Positions 54,860 to 64,000 of a stretch of 64,000 bases of DNA are shown here, piece by piece. The number at the start of each line of letters is the position of its first letter. The first letter of the stretch is position 1. The stretch comes from Anabaena catenula FACHB-362. Its GTDB lineage: Bacteria; Cyanobacteriota; Cyanobacteriia; Cyanobacteriales; Nostocaceae. The position numbers were made by a program, and so were the translations under genes. Under the pieces are notes generated by a model. It saw only the letters and a program-made list of their open reading frames with translations. It had not been told where the DNA came from and did no database searches. The stretch lies in contig NZ_JACJTQ010000006.1 of NCBI RefSeq assembly GCF_014698735.1, positions 62,001 through 126,000 of the forward strand. Direction: 5' to 3'.

Positions 54860-56239
54860 ATGACTAATACAGCTTGGCGACAGGGTGAAATAATTGAAGT
54901 TGATATTTCTGATTTGAGTGATACTGGTGATGGCGTGGGACGCTTTGATCAGCGTGTGGTCTTTGTTCCAGACACTGTCAGGGGCGATCGCGTGCTGGTG
55001 AAATTATTACAAGTTAAACCAAAATATGCTTATGGTAAACTGGAGCAGATAGTCCAGCGCTCTCCAGGACGTATCCGACCAAGTTGCATAGTGGCTGATA
55101 AATGTGGTGGCTGTCAGTGGCAGCATATTAATTATGATTACCAGTTAATAGCCAAGCGTAATCAGGTCATTCAAGCATTAGAACGTATTGGCGGGTTTGT
55201 CCAACCACCTGTAGACGCTGTATTGGGGGCTGATTCATCCTTAGGTTATCGGAATAAAGTTACCTATCCTTTGGGTGTCTCAGCGACAGGTCAGGTACAA
55301 GCTGGTTATTACCAAAAAGGTAGCCACCAATTAATTAACTTAAATCAATGTCCAGTCCAAGACCAACGCTTAAATCCCATGCTGGCTGAAGTCAAGCAGG
55401 ATATCCAAAAGCAAGGTTGGTCAATTTACAACGAACGTCGTCACCAAGGGCAAATTCGCCATCTGGGTTTACGCATTGGTCGTCGTACAGGTGAAATGCT
55501 GCTGACTTTAGTGGTGAAGGATTGGAAATTACCCAGAATTGAAAGCCAAGCAGAAGAATGGTTGCAGCGATATCCCCAATTGGTAGGGGTGTCACTGAAT
55601 CGGAATAGCGATCGCACAAATGCTATCTTTGGCAACGAAACTCGTTGTATCGCCGGAGTTCCTGCCCTGCGCGAAATATTTGCTGGGCTAGAATTTCAAG
55701 TACTCCCAGATACATTTTTTCAAGTATCCACCGAAACCGCAGAAGCCCTATTAAAGGTAATTCAGTCAGAACTCAATCTTCAAGGTCATGAAGTTCTAGT
55801 CGATGCCTACTGCGGCATTGGGACTTTAACCTTGCCTTTAGCGAAACAAGCCCAGCAAGTTACAGGCTTGGAAGTGCAATCAGCAGCCGTAGAACAGGCT
55901 ATTTCCAATGCCCAACATAACGGGATTAATAATGTTACATTTCAAATAGGAGCAGTGGAGAAAATCCTGCCAGATTTGGGGATTATACCAGATGTCGTAT
56001 TACTTGATCCGCCACGTAAAGGATGTGAAGCTAATGTCATCAAAACTTTACTTGACTTGAAACCATCTCGGATTGTTTACGTCAGTTGTAAAGTAGCTAC
56101 CCTAGCCCGTGACCTCAAATTACTTTGTAAAGATGGAATATACACTCTTACCAGAGTACAGCCAGCTGATTTTTTTCCCCAAACCGCTCACGTCGAAGCT
56201 GTCGCTTTTCTGGTATTATCACCTTTGGCTCAAAGTTAG
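54860..56239 (+). CDS. rlmD: 23S rRNA (uracil-5-)-methyltransferase RlmD/RumA-like
   Basis: A 459-residue class of iron-sulfur RNA m5U methyltransferase. An N-terminal TRAM domain (5-65) precedes four cluster cysteines, Cys76, Cys82, Cys85 (KCGGCQWQ) and Cys164 (LNQCPVQ). The SAM-binding fold has DAYCGIGTLTLPLA, then the DPPRKGC motif and nucleophile Cys410 in YVSCKVATLARDL. Known targets of the family are U1939 (RlmD) or U747 in 23S rRNA; which one applies here is not clear. Two starts are close (54853 out of frame, 54860 in frame). Confidence 0.9.
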   Translation: MTNTAWRQGEIIEVDISDLSDTGDGVGRFDQRVVFVPDTVRGDRVLVKLLQVKPKYAYGKLEQIVQRSPGRIRPSCIVADKCGGCQWQHINYDYQLIAKRNQVIQALERIGGFVQPPVDAVLGADSSLGYRNKVTYPLGVSATGQVQAGYYQKGSHQLINLNQCPVQDQRLNPMLAEVKQDIQKQGWSIYNERRHQGQIRHLGLRIGRRTGEMLLTLVVKDWKLPRIESQAEEWLQRYPQLVGVSLNRNSDRTNAIFGNETRCIAGVPALREIFAGLEFQVLPDTFFQVSTETAEALLKVIQSELNLQGHEVLVDAYCGIGTLTLPLAKQAQQVTGLEVQSAAVEQAISNAQHNGINNVTFQIGAVEKILPDLGIIPDVVLLDPPRKGCEANVIKTLLDLKPSRIVYVSCKVATLARDLKLLCKDGIYTLTRVQPADFFPQTAHVEAVAFLVLSPLAQS

Positions 56240-56650
56240 CGAATTCTTTACAAAAACCCAAATGAAAAATTTGTAGTCTAGTGCATAGTACTAATGCTAA
56301 GATCTAATTAGGCTAAAAATAGAAATTCTTTTTTTACATTGAAGTTGCATAGGCTCTTAAAAAGGTGAATTAGATTGCGTAAATTATAAAGAGGCAATTA
56401 AATAGAGTATTTCCATACTCGTTCAAATTAATAGCAACTTAAAAGTTGTTAAATGCATTAGTCAAAATAATTACAGCCAATTTTGAACCAAGCAATTCTA
56501 ACTTATGTTTAGAGTCAATGCTCCCCAGCATTTTCAAAATTTAGTTTTACAGACGCTAGTTTGAAAGCAGCATGACCACCTCAATTTTTATCAGGGTGCC
56601 TGTGACAGCAAACTGATGTCTAGCTAACTAAAAGCTACGGGGTTTCTCTT
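56240..56650. other. Gene-free leader region of the anti-sigma-like gene
   Basis: About 410 bases without a reading frame. Only weak hairpins such as AGCTAACTAAAAGCTA (near 56620) are seen. A long 5' leader for the gene at 56651 is possible. Confidence 0.4.
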
Positions 56651-57100
56651 GTGATTACCATTTCTCTTCGTCCAGTTGGACGTTCTTGGGGTACTATTAG
56701 TTTTGCCTCGACTCTTTATCTTTGTCCCATATTAGATTTACTATTGGCAGAAGTTCCCGCCAAATTACAAGCAGAGTTGCGGCTAGGACTTCAAGAAGCC
56801 CTAGTAAACGCAGCTAAACATGGAAATAATCTTGATCCCGGTAAATTAGTAGTAGTGCGTTTTTCCTTGATAGATAATCAATATTGGTGGATCATTTCCG
56901 ACCAAGGTAGTGGATTCACACCTTTACCGGATTTCGATAGCGATCCCACAGACTATTTACCACCAGATGAAGCCGAAAGTGGTCGCGGAATGTCTCTTCT
57001 TCATCAGATTTTTGATCAGGTAGAATGGAACCGCAAAGGAACAGAATTAAGGCTTTGTAAGCAATTAGAAACCCGTCGTTTACTATCTTTACGACGATGA
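56651..57100 (+). CDS. RsbW-like GHKL anti-sigma factor / Ser kinase
   Basis: A 149-residue single-domain GHKL ATPase: N-box LQEALVNAAKHGNNL, G1 ISDQGSGFTP, G2 ESGRGMSLLHQI. This is the build of SpoIIAB/RsbW, which bind a sigma factor and phosphorylate an anti-anti-sigma partner, and of related histidine-kinase-like regulators in cyanobacteria. The start is GTG 56651. No sigma or STAS gene lies nearby, so the partner must be elsewhere. Confidence 0.88.
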   Translation: MITISLRPVGRSWGTISFASTLYLCPILDLLLAEVPAKLQAELRLGLQEALVNAAKHGNNLDPGKLVVVRFSLIDNQYWWIISDQGSGFTPLPDFDSDPTDYLPPDEAESGRGMSLLHQIFDQVEWNRKGTELRLCKQLETRRLLSLRR

Positions 57101-57104
57101 AGGC

Positions 57105-57236
57105 AGGAGGCAAGGGGTGCAGAGTGCAGGGGGCAGGGAGAAAGAGGGTTTTAATCTACTTAATTGCTGATCAAACAAACTCTCCGCGTCACCGCGTCCC
57201 ACCGTCTCCTCATCTCCCCATCCCCCCATCCCCCCA
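57105..57236. repeat. Short tandem repeat cluster
   Basis: GGCAGGAGGCAAGGGGTGCAG-type units and, on the other side, CCGCGTCCCACCGTCTCC and three CCCCATC units (57217-57240), between two genes. Confidence 0.8.
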
Positions 57237-57506
57237 TCACCTTTTGCCGTGACTTTCACAAGGAGGGGCAGAGACAGACTTATCTAGCCAACCAATAGCC
57301 TGTTCTAATCTCACTTGAGCTTCTTGAGGCTGGTTTTTGACCAAAAACACCATCGCGGCGGCTACCTGTTCACTAGCGCGGGAATTGCGGTTAGACTTGA
57401 GACGATGCCAATCATCAGGAGAGATACTTAGCCTTTCCATCAGGGCTTGTGCCAGTTCTAAAGTGCTAATTTCATTCAGTTGACTGGTTTGAGACATTTG
57501 AGACAT
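57237..57506 (-). CDS. Conserved small cyanobacterial protein (DUF6439-like)
   Basis: An 89-residue, mostly helical acidic protein (STLELAQALMERLSISPDDW, then VAAAMVFLVKNQPQEAQVRL). I recall similar cyanobacterial proteins grouped as DUF6439, without known function. No membrane segment or motif is visible. Its last codons (CESHGKR) run into the repeat block at 57217-57240. Confidence 0.65.
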   Translation of the reverse strand: MSQMSQTSQLNEISTLELAQALMERLSISPDDWHRLKSNRNSRASEQVAAAMVFLVKNQPQEAQVRLEQAIGWLDKSVSAPPCESHGKR

Positions 57507-57612
57507 AAGACTAAGTGCTGAGTTCTAAGTGCTGAGTCAAAAGTTTTTAGTTCAGAACCTTGACTAATGACCAATGACTATTGATTAATTATCCTAGTTT
57601 ACTAGTTTGTCG

Positions 57613-57981
57613 ATGAAGCCGCCCAAACAATCAACCCAACCGTCACCAGAGGAAAATCCCGAAGCTGATTTTGCACAAGAACTGGAAGAAGTGGAAAATT
57701 CGCTCTTATTATTGAAAGAACGGTATGCCCAAGTACAAAGGGATCAAGAACAAAAGGCACAATGGCAACAAGAATTAAAGAATCTCAAGCAAAATAAGCA
57801 TCAGCACCCAGGAATCAAAAAGGAGTTAAAACGCATTCAACAACAATTGGAAGCCTTAGAAATAAATTTGGAAAGCCAGTTGTTTTCTTGGACGAGTCTG
57901 AAAAGACCTTTTTGGCAAGTAGTCCGCTTTGGGGGAATGGGAGTTATTATCGGTTGGTTATTAAAATCTTGGGTTGGGTAG
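57613..57981 (+). CDS. Coiled-coil membrane-anchored hypothetical protein
   Basis: A 122-residue protein. Residues 20-95 are a strong coiled coil (ENSLLLLKERYAQVQRDQEQ and similar heptads, Glu/Gln/Lys-rich), and the end VVRFGGMGVIIGWLLKSWV is a single membrane anchor. ATG 57613 is preferred to an in-frame TTG six bases earlier. It lies 98 bases ahead of asnS. Function unknown; perhaps a structural tether. Confidence 0.7.
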   Translation: MKPPKQSTQPSPEENPEADFAQELEEVENSLLLLKERYAQVQRDQEQKAQWQQELKNLKQNKHQHPGIKKELKRIQQQLEALEINLESQLFSWTSLKRPFWQVVRFGGMGVIIGWLLKSWVG

Positions 57982-58079
57982 TTCTAATTTGGGATTGTAA
58001 AATTAGGTAGGATTGGCTTAATTGTTAATTTTTCTTAAAATAAAAACTATACACATTTACAAAATACAAATTGTAGAAA

Positions 58080-59471
58080 ATGGTAAATCGCCGAATTGCA
58101 GAAATATTAAAAACTGGTCAACCTGAAGAGTCTTTAGTAGTTCAAGGTTGGGTAAGAACAAAACGCGAGTTAAAAGGTTTTGCTTTTTTAGAAGTTAATG
58201 ATGGTTCTTCATTAGGTAATTTGCAAATTGTCATTAATCAAGATTTACCAGACTACGAAGGAATCTTAAAAAAAATCAATACTGGTGCTTCTGTAGAAAT
58301 AACAGGTGTACTTGTCGCTTCCCAAGGAAAAGGACAGCGCATAGAATTAAAAGCTGATAGCGTTAAAGTCTACGGTGATGCTGATCCCGATACATATCCT
58401 CTGCAAAAGAAACGCCATTCCTTTGAGTTTCTACGCACCATTGCACATTTGCGTTCTAGAACCAACTCCTTTGGTGCAGTATTTCGGGTGAGAAATGCTT
58501 GTTCAGCAGCTATTCACCAATTCTTCCAAGAAAAAGGATTTTTGTGGGTACATACTCCCATTATTACCGCTAGTGACTGTGAAGGTGCTGGAGAATTATT
58601 TAGCGTTACCAATTTCAATTTAAAGAATGTTCCCCGCAGCGAAAATCAAGAAATTGATTATAGCCAAGACTTCTTTAGCAAACCAGCTTATTTAACAGTC
58701 AGTGGACAATTAGAAGCCGAAATTATGGCAATGGCTTTTACTAACGTCTACACCTTTGGCCCTACATTCCGGGCTGAAAATTCTAATACTTCTCGTCACT
58801 TAGCAGAATTTTGGATGGTTGAACCAGAAATGGCTTTTTGTGATTTAGAAGGTGATATGGATTTAGCGGAAGAGTTTCTGAAATATATCTTTAAATATGT
58901 ATTAGAAACTTGTCCAGAAGACATGGAATTTTTTAATGAACGTATTGATAAGACTGTTTTAGAAACCGCAAATAACATTATTAATAATCAATTTGAAAGA
59001 TTGACTTATACAGAAGCAGTCAAACTTTTAGAAAAGGCTGATGTTAAATTTGATTATCCTGTTAGTTGGGGTGCAGATTTGCAATCAGAACATGAACGCT
59101 ATTTAGCAGAACAACTGTTTAAAAAGCCTGTGATTGTTACAGATTATCCAGCCAAAATCAAAGCCTTTTATATGCGGTTGAGTGATGATGAAAAAACCGT
59201 CCGCGCTATGGATATTCTCGCACCCAAAATAGGCGAAATAATTGGCGGTTCTCAACGGGAAGAAAGACTTGATGTATTAGAAAAACGGGTTTTAGCCCAA
59301 GGTATGAACCCAGAAGATTTGTGGTGGTATTTAGATTTGCGTCGTTATGGTACTGTTCCCCATGCTGGTTTTGGTTTGGGGTTTGAAAGATTGGTACAAT
59401 TTATGACGGGTATGGGAAATATTCGAGATGTAATTCCGTTCCCACGTACACCACAAAGCGCAGAGTTTTAA
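58080..59471 (+). CDS. asnS: Asparaginyl-tRNA synthetase
   Basis: A 463-residue class IIb synthetase charging tRNA(Asn). The N-terminal OB-fold anticodon domain (1-110, [20 protein letters not shown]) precedes the catalytic core with motif 2 [21 protein letters not shown] and motif 3 [18 protein letters not shown]. The SRHLAEF pattern and the absence of the aspartate-specific insertion support asparagine rather than aspartate. Complete; note that the cell also has gatC here, needed for Gln-tRNA. Confidence 0.96.
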   Translation: MVNRRIAEILKTGQPEESLVVQGWVRTKRELKGFAFLEVNDGSSLGNLQIVINQDLPDYEGILKKINTGASVEITGVLVASQGKGQRIELKADSVKVYGDADPDTYPLQKKRHSFEFLRTIAHLRSRTNSFGAVFRVRNACSAAIHQFFQEKGFLWVHTPIITASDCEGAGELFSVTNFNLKNVPRSENQEIDYSQDFFSKPAYLTVSGQLEAEIMAMAFTNVYTFGPTFRAENSNTSRHLAEFWMVEPEMAFCDLEGDMDLAEEFLKYIFKYVLETCPEDMEFFNERIDKTVLETANNIINNQFERLTYTEAVKLLEKADVKFDYPVSWGADLQSEHERYLAEQLFKKPVIVTDYPAKIKAFYMRLSDDEKTVRAMDILAPKIGEIIGGSQREERLDVLEKRVLAQGMNPEDLWWYLDLRRYGTVPHAGFGLGFERLVQFMTGMGNIRDVIPFPRTPQSAEF

Positions 59472-59485
59472 TTGTAGTTTTAATG

Positions 59486-59522
59486 GTAGGGTGGGTTAGG
59501 ACGGTAGTCCGTAACCCACCAT
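59486..59522. repeat. REP palindrome, left of the RAYT gene
   Basis: GTAGGGTGGGTTAG head followed by a GGAC/GTCC inner stem and CGTAACCCACC; GTGGGTTA (59491-59498) pairs with TAACCCAC (59512-59519). Confidence 0.8.
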
Positions 59523-59606
59523 AAACTTCAGGATAATGGTGGATTACATTGTTGCTAACCGACTCTACATGATCACTATTTACTAGATAAAAATGGTGGT
59601 TTACCC

Positions 59607-60158
59607 CTATTCAAATTCAACATCATTGATTAAATTCGGTATTTGTTCACTTCCCCAATTTTCTGGATAAATACCTTGAGAAACAAAGCGATGAAAACTG
59701 GAAAATTCCCATTGTTTTGCTGTTGTACATAATCCATGTTTGATGGGATTATAATGTATATAATCACAGTGAGCAGCAAAGTCTATTTCATCTTTAATTG
59801 TATGTTCCCAAAACCGACGCTGCCAAAGATTACTTTCTTTTTGCTTTTGGCGTGAAGGTGAAATTTGAGCCTCAAGTGCTAATTTTTCTGCACAGTGTTT
59901 GGTTACAAATGTTTTAATTAAACGCCATCTTGTTGAATAATCACTGTCTTCTATAGGTAATGTCCATATACAATGTAGATGATCTGGTAATAAAACCATA
60001 GCATCAATAACAAAAAGATATTTTTTGCGAACGTGATTGATAGCTAGACGTAATGTATTTCTTCCGATTTCAGTGCATAGCCATTTCTGGCGTTGATAGG
60101 TAACTCCTGTAAAAAAATATGTACCTCCTGCAAGAGTGTATCTTCTGTAGTCAGGCAT
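59607..60158 (-). CDS. REP-associated tyrosine transposase (RAYT, Y1 HUH family)
   Basis: A 183-residue single-strand nuclease of the TnpA_REP group, related to IS200/IS605 transposases and thought to mobilise REP hairpins. HUH motif PDHLHCIW (His60, His62), catalytic tyrosine in HCDYIHYNPIKHGL (Tyr133 or Tyr136), and the N-terminal MPDYRRYTLAGGTYFFTGVT typical of the family. REP palindromes of opposite orientation lie on both sides (59486 and 60217), the classical REPtron arrangement. Complete and without frameshifts. Confidence 0.9.
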   Translation of the reverse strand: MPDYRRYTLAGGTYFFTGVTYQRQKWLCTEIGRNTLRLAINHVRKKYLFVIDAMVLLPDHLHCIWTLPIEDSDYSTRWRLIKTFVTKHCAEKLALEAQISPSRQKQKESNLWQRRFWEHTIKDEIDFAAHCDYIHYNPIKHGLCTTAKQWEFSSFHRFVSQGIYPENWGSEQIPNLINDVEFE

Positions 60159-60216
60159 AGGATTATCTATATTATTGAAGTTTGTGGGTTTATGGGTTTT
60201 TGTTTCATGGGTTTTT

Positions 60217-60249
60217 GGTGGGTTACGCTTTCGCTAACCCACCCTACGG
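60217..60249. repeat. REP palindrome, right of the RAYT gene
   Basis: GGTGGGTTACGCTTTCGCTAACCCACCCTAC; GGTGGGTTA pairs with TAACCCACC around GCTTTCG. Its reverse complement begins with the same GTAGGGTGGGTTAG head as the left copy. Confidence 0.8.
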
Positions 60250-60673
60250 TTTTAATATGATTGCTTATCAATAAATCAACTTCAATTAACTGTACTGACG
60301 GCAGTATAGATGTAATTATTTATATGCGTATATTTAAAAGACCGACTTTTAATTAATTCTCTGTTTTATGGAAACTTATATCTTGCACCAACCAGCGATA
60401 TTCCCTTTGTTGTTGGGGAAATTAGGAGATTTACGTGGGGTGATGTAGTGATATTTTTAGGTGATATCCGGGTTGGAAGATAGGAGTTAAGGACTGTATC
60501 ATAAAATATGAATTATGAAGTTTGAATTTAGAAAATCCAAATTTGACTTCACAATTCATAATTTATTAGCTTTCAGGCTGAATGCAAAAGAAAAATTCTA
60601 GTTTTGAGTTTTGAGTTAGGACACTGTAACTCAAAACTCATAACTTTAAAATTTCACCAAATCAGCAGTGGGT
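60250..60673. repeat. Hairpin-rich gap, no gene
   Basis: Two further inverted repeats: AATTATGAAGT with CTTCACAATTCATAATT (60511-60573), and a perfect 13-bp stem GAGTTTTGAGTTA / TAACTCAAAACTC (60606-60618 and 60627-60639). The latter could act as a terminator for rre1 on the minus strand. No coding region seen. Confidence 0.65.
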
Positions 60674-61351
60674 TTAAGCCATTTGATTTTCAATTGCCCA
60701 ACGCGCTAGTTCGGTGCGGTTGTGGAGATTGGTTTTACCCAACATATTGGATACATGGCTTTCAACAGTACGCTGACTGACATTTAATTCTTCAGCGATT
60801 TCCCGGTTAGCTAAACCTCTGGCTACAAACTGAACTACTTTCAGTTCTGTTGGGGTTAACTGCACATCGAAGGGAACCTGGATACGGGAACCGTTTTCCC
60901 CTCCCTTTGTCTGGTGTTCTTTCCAACGGATAGTTTGCTTGAGTGAGGATTCTACTTGTGCTACGAGTTCTTCTGGTTCAAAGGGCTTGACCATGTACAC
61001 GTCAGCACCTTTGTTCAGACCTTTAACTCGGTCTGCACTTTGTCCCTTAGCGGAAAGGAAAAGAACAGGTATCCAACTAGTACGTTCGTTTTGCCGGACT
61101 TGTTCAACGAAAGTATATCCGTCCATTTCCGGCATCATCACGTCACAGATGATCATGTCTGGAACTTCATGTTCTAAAATTTCCAGAGCTTCTCGTCCAT
61201 TTTCGGCGGTGATGACTTCGTATCCCCGGAATTCTAAGTAATCCTTCACCAGCAAGATGAGGTTAGGGTCATCGTCAATCAATAGAAGTCGTTTGTGATC
61301 TTTCATGCTGGGCTCTTTCATAGCAGTGGCACTTGTCGCGCTTCGATCCAT
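60674..61351 (-). CDS. NarL/LuxR-type response regulator, Rre1 (Ycf29)-like
   Basis: A 225-residue regulator: receiver with LLLIDDDPNLILLVKDYLEF and phosphoacceptor in IICDVMMPEMDGY, GADVYMVKPFEPEELVAQVE, then a LuxR-type HTH (LTPTELKVVQFVARGLANRE, SQRTVESHVSNML). The receiver strongly resembles cyanobacterial Rre1/Ycf29, a partner of Hik34/Hik2 in heat and salt responses that include groESL and htpG. Finding it about 1 kb from groES-groEL is suggestive. ATG 61351 is used, but internal ATGs (MKDHKRLLL) are possible starts. Confidence 0.88.
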   Translation of the reverse strand: MDRSATSATAMKEPSMKDHKRLLLIDDDPNLILLVKDYLEFRGYEVITAENGREALEILEHEVPDMIICDVMMPEMDGYTFVEQVRQNERTSWIPVLFLSAKGQSADRVKGLNKGADVYMVKPFEPEELVAQVESSLKQTIRWKEHQTKGGENGSRIQVPFDVQLTPTELKVVQFVARGLANREIAEELNVSQRTVESHVSNMLGKTNLHNRTELARWAIENQMA

Positions 61352-61354
61352 CAA

Positions 61355-61687
61355 GGTCTTGAATAGTTATCCTCTATGGTGGATTATTGAGATGCTTTTT
61401 TTCCCACTTAACTTGCCCTTGCTGCCTGGAAGTCTAAAAAGTGACGGTCACTTTCAATCTTACTAGTAGCTGGATGGCAAAAGTCCAGTAAGGATACGGA
61501 GAGCAACAGTATTTATAATGCGCTATTATATACGGCTTTGAAAGGGGCGGGCTAAAAAAGATTGATAAAATCAAAATCCTTTTGGTTGACAACTTCAGTA
61601 TTGACTGAAAGATCATCCTAGCTCAAAACTAACCCGCACTTTCATTCGCTGACTGCTGCTCTATTATATCCTTTGGATGTTAAGCCT
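61355..61687. other. Gene-free gap
   Basis: Contains the rre1 upstream region. I see no other element. Confidence 0.4.
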
Positions 61688-61882
61688 CTATTTCAGAGGT
61701 TTACGAGAAACAGGGTAAGTTTCTGGCAAAGGATGGGTCAAAAATGCATATCCTTCAACCACCACCATTCTGCCGATTAAGTGTTCTTGGATGATCCGCT
61801 CAATGACTTCCGGTTTCGTTTGGCTATACCAGACCCCATCTGGGTAAACTACCATTATCTGCCTAGAACAACAAACACGCAA
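61688..61882 (-). CDS. Truncated 2Fe-2S ferredoxin-like protein
   Basis: Sixty-four residues ([20 protein letters not shown], then [13 protein letters not shown]) match only the C-terminal half of thioredoxin-like [2Fe-2S] ferredoxins, with the VVYPDGVWY core. Upstream, the same frame stays open (…SNCLRVCC) for at least 40 more codons, but without the usual first Cys-x(10-12)-Cys pair, and other frames look coding there. It could be a decayed or shortened member. Function as an electron carrier is doubtful. Confidence 0.45.
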   Translation of the reverse strand: MRVCCSRQIMVVYPDGVWYSQTKPEVIERIIQEHLIGRMVVVEGYAFLTHPLPETYPVSRKPLK

Positions 61883-62244
61883 GCAGTTGGATTTAGTTCT
61901 GAAGATGCAAATGGGATGACGAAGAAAGCATTTGGTTGAGAGGTGGCTCCTTGAGTGGCTCTTGCAAGCATTTCCCGGATTCCAGACTAGCTTGTTTTAA
62001 CCAGGAGTGAGCAACCATCTGCTCAGAAAAAACAGCAAGCTGTTTGGTGAATATTTGCCAGTTCTAGATTGTCCAAACAATGACTTGAGGTTTTAAGTTC
62101 CACAGTTTTAGTAGTTTTGGGGATTGGACGGCAATGTTACTCATTAAGCGGCTCCCTGATTACAGTTCTATAACAATTTGCCAGCTTTGCAAATAAAGTT
62201 GTCCATATAAAAATATTCATTACCTACGCAACAAAACCTGACAA
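61883..62244. other. Gene-free gap upstream of groES
   Basis: No gene recognised apart from the possible N-terminal extension of the ferredoxin-like frame. AT-rich leader DNA. Confidence 0.4.
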
Positions 62245-62277
62245 CTATACTAATTAAGTATAAATACTTAAGTATAG
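62245..62277. promoter_or_regulatory. AT-rich palindrome upstream of groES
   Basis: CTATACT...AAGTATAAATACTT...AAGTATAG; repeated AAGTAT elements in both orientations across 33 bases, about 70 bases before CIRCE. It may be an operator for a second regulator of the operon. Confidence 0.5.
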
Positions 62278-62345
62278 CTGCGCCTTCATAGTTCGGGAAC
62301 CCGTACACCTGGAATTATTGCCATTGGATGCTGCTCTTCGGTAAA

Positions 62346-62372
62346 TTAGCACTCAGGAGTCGAGAGTGCTAA
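62346..62372. promoter_or_regulatory. CIRCE element (HrcA operator)
   Basis: A perfect TTAGCACTC-N9-GAGTGCTAA inverted repeat, 20 bases before the groES start. HrcA binds it and represses chaperonin genes in the absence of heat stress. Confidence 0.97.
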
Positions 62373-62391
62373 CAAGGCAAGAAAAATTTTT

Positions 62392-62703
62392 ATGGCAGCT
62401 GTATCTCTAAGCGTTTCTACAGTTCAACCTTTGGGCGATCGCGTTTTCGTGAAAGTGACCGCCGCTGAAGAAAAGACCGCAGGTGGTCTGTATTTGCCAG
62501 ACACCGCTAAGGAAAAGCCCCAAGTAGGGGAAGTAGTAGCCCTTGGTCCTGGCAAGCGTAATGACGATGGTAATCGTCAGGAAATGGAAATTAAAATCGG
62601 CGATAAGGTGCTGTACTCCAAGTATGCAGGCACTGACATCAAGCTCGGTACTGAAGAATATGTACTGCTTTCTGAGAAGGATATTCTAGCAGTCGTGATC
62701 TAA
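62392..62703 (+). CDS. groES: Co-chaperonin GroES
   Basis: A 103-residue lid protein for Gro[22 protein letters not shown] opens the family, the mobile loop is [11 protein letters not shown], and [17 protein letters not shown] and the [11 protein letters not shown] end are standard. First gene of the operon, repressed through the CIRCE element just before it. A short gap of about 136 bases with a CAATCCC tandem repeat separates it from groEL. Confidence 0.98.
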   Translation: MAAVSLSVSTVQPLGDRVFVKVTAAEEKTAGGLYLPDTAKEKPQVGEVVALGPGKRNDDGNRQEMEIKIGDKVLYSKYAGTDIKLGTEEYVLLSEKDILAVVI

Positions 62704-62758
62704 AAGGGTGATGAGGGGTATGAGGTATGTAGGGACTGGAAAAAAGTTCTCCCCTATG

Positions 62759-62795
62759 ACCAATTACCAATCCCCAATCCCCAATCCCCAAATTC
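62759..62795. repeat. CAATCCC tandem repeat between groES and groEL
   Basis: CCAATTACCAATCCCCAATCC-type heptamers in the intercistronic gap. Not coding; may affect processing or the ratio of the two products. Confidence 0.75.
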
Positions 62796-62833
62796 AAGAC
62801 AAATTTTAAGTTATTACCTTTACCTGGATTTAG

Positions 62834-64000
<1,167 letters not shown>

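Noticed and set aside
60368-60448. 26-codon frame METYILHQPAIFPLLLGKLG
   Set aside because: Has an ATG but no convincing ribosome-binding site, similarity or terminator; too short to support.

Overview
The window comes from a filamentous, almost certainly heterocystous (Nostocales-type) cyanobacterium. The evidence is cyanobacterium-only genes (apcD for allophycocyanin-B, ycf3 for photosystem I assembly, a COP23-type protein, a Rre1/Ycf29-like regulator, xisH/xisI relatives, a PATAN-domain regulator), many GCGATCGC (HIP1) octamers inside genes, and the heptamer-type short tandem repeats and GC palindromes that litter intergenic DNA in this group. No rRNA, tRNA or CRISPR array was recognised.

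Layout. 1-9.3 kb: end of a metallo-beta-lactamase-fold hydrolase, ribF, moxR, a two-gene AAA ATPase plus PD-(D/E)XK-like nuclease module that looks like an undescribed defence pair, a diheme cytochrome c, and secA with a clear terminator. 9.3-12 kb: mazEF, a large HEPN-type protein and a small tyrosine-phosphatase-like protein. 12-22.6 kb: a signalling island of six genes (PATAN-REC regulator, two hybrid or multi-domain two-component proteins, a lone receiver, a histidine-kinase-DHp/EAL fusion and a 1442-residue hybrid kinase). 22.6-34.4 kb: a TrmJ-like methyltransferase, a class-A-beta-lactamase-like protein, dprA, a DUF2301 membrane protein, a Ser/Thr kinase, a Uma2 protein, a protease/TPR protein, a second trypsin-like protease with a COP23-like gene, and a SAM hydroxide adenosyltransferase. 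A 51-codon gene with a perfect NtcA box (PirA-like) follows. 35-45 kb: gatC, ycf3, murE, a glutaredoxin-like gene, purF and purL.

The pur locus is the most striking part. purL carries a complete 482-residue LAGLIDADG intein at its glycine-rich [11 protein letters not shown] site, and an IsrB-type (HNH-less IscB relative) gene with a probable omega-RNA sits between purL and purF. 45-49 kb is a toxin-antitoxin and xisHI graveyard with hicAB, a vapBC-like pair, another PIN-toxin pair, duplicated fragments and frameshifted relics. 49-53 kb holds a bacterial dynamin-like protein divergent from a membrane/coiled-coil protein. 53-64 kb returns to housekeeping genes: apcD, rlmD, an RsbW-like anti-sigma factor, asnS, a RAYT transposase flanked by inverted REP palindromes, rre1, and the CIRCE-controlled groES-groEL operon, cut by the right edge.

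Core functions (protein export, folding, purine and flavin synthesis, cell wall, photosynthesis) are interrupted by short, AT-rich cargo and small mobile elements. The best candidates for something new are the PurL intein, the IsrB element, the ATPase/nuclease pair, the dynamin/membrane-protein pair and the DHp-EAL fusion.
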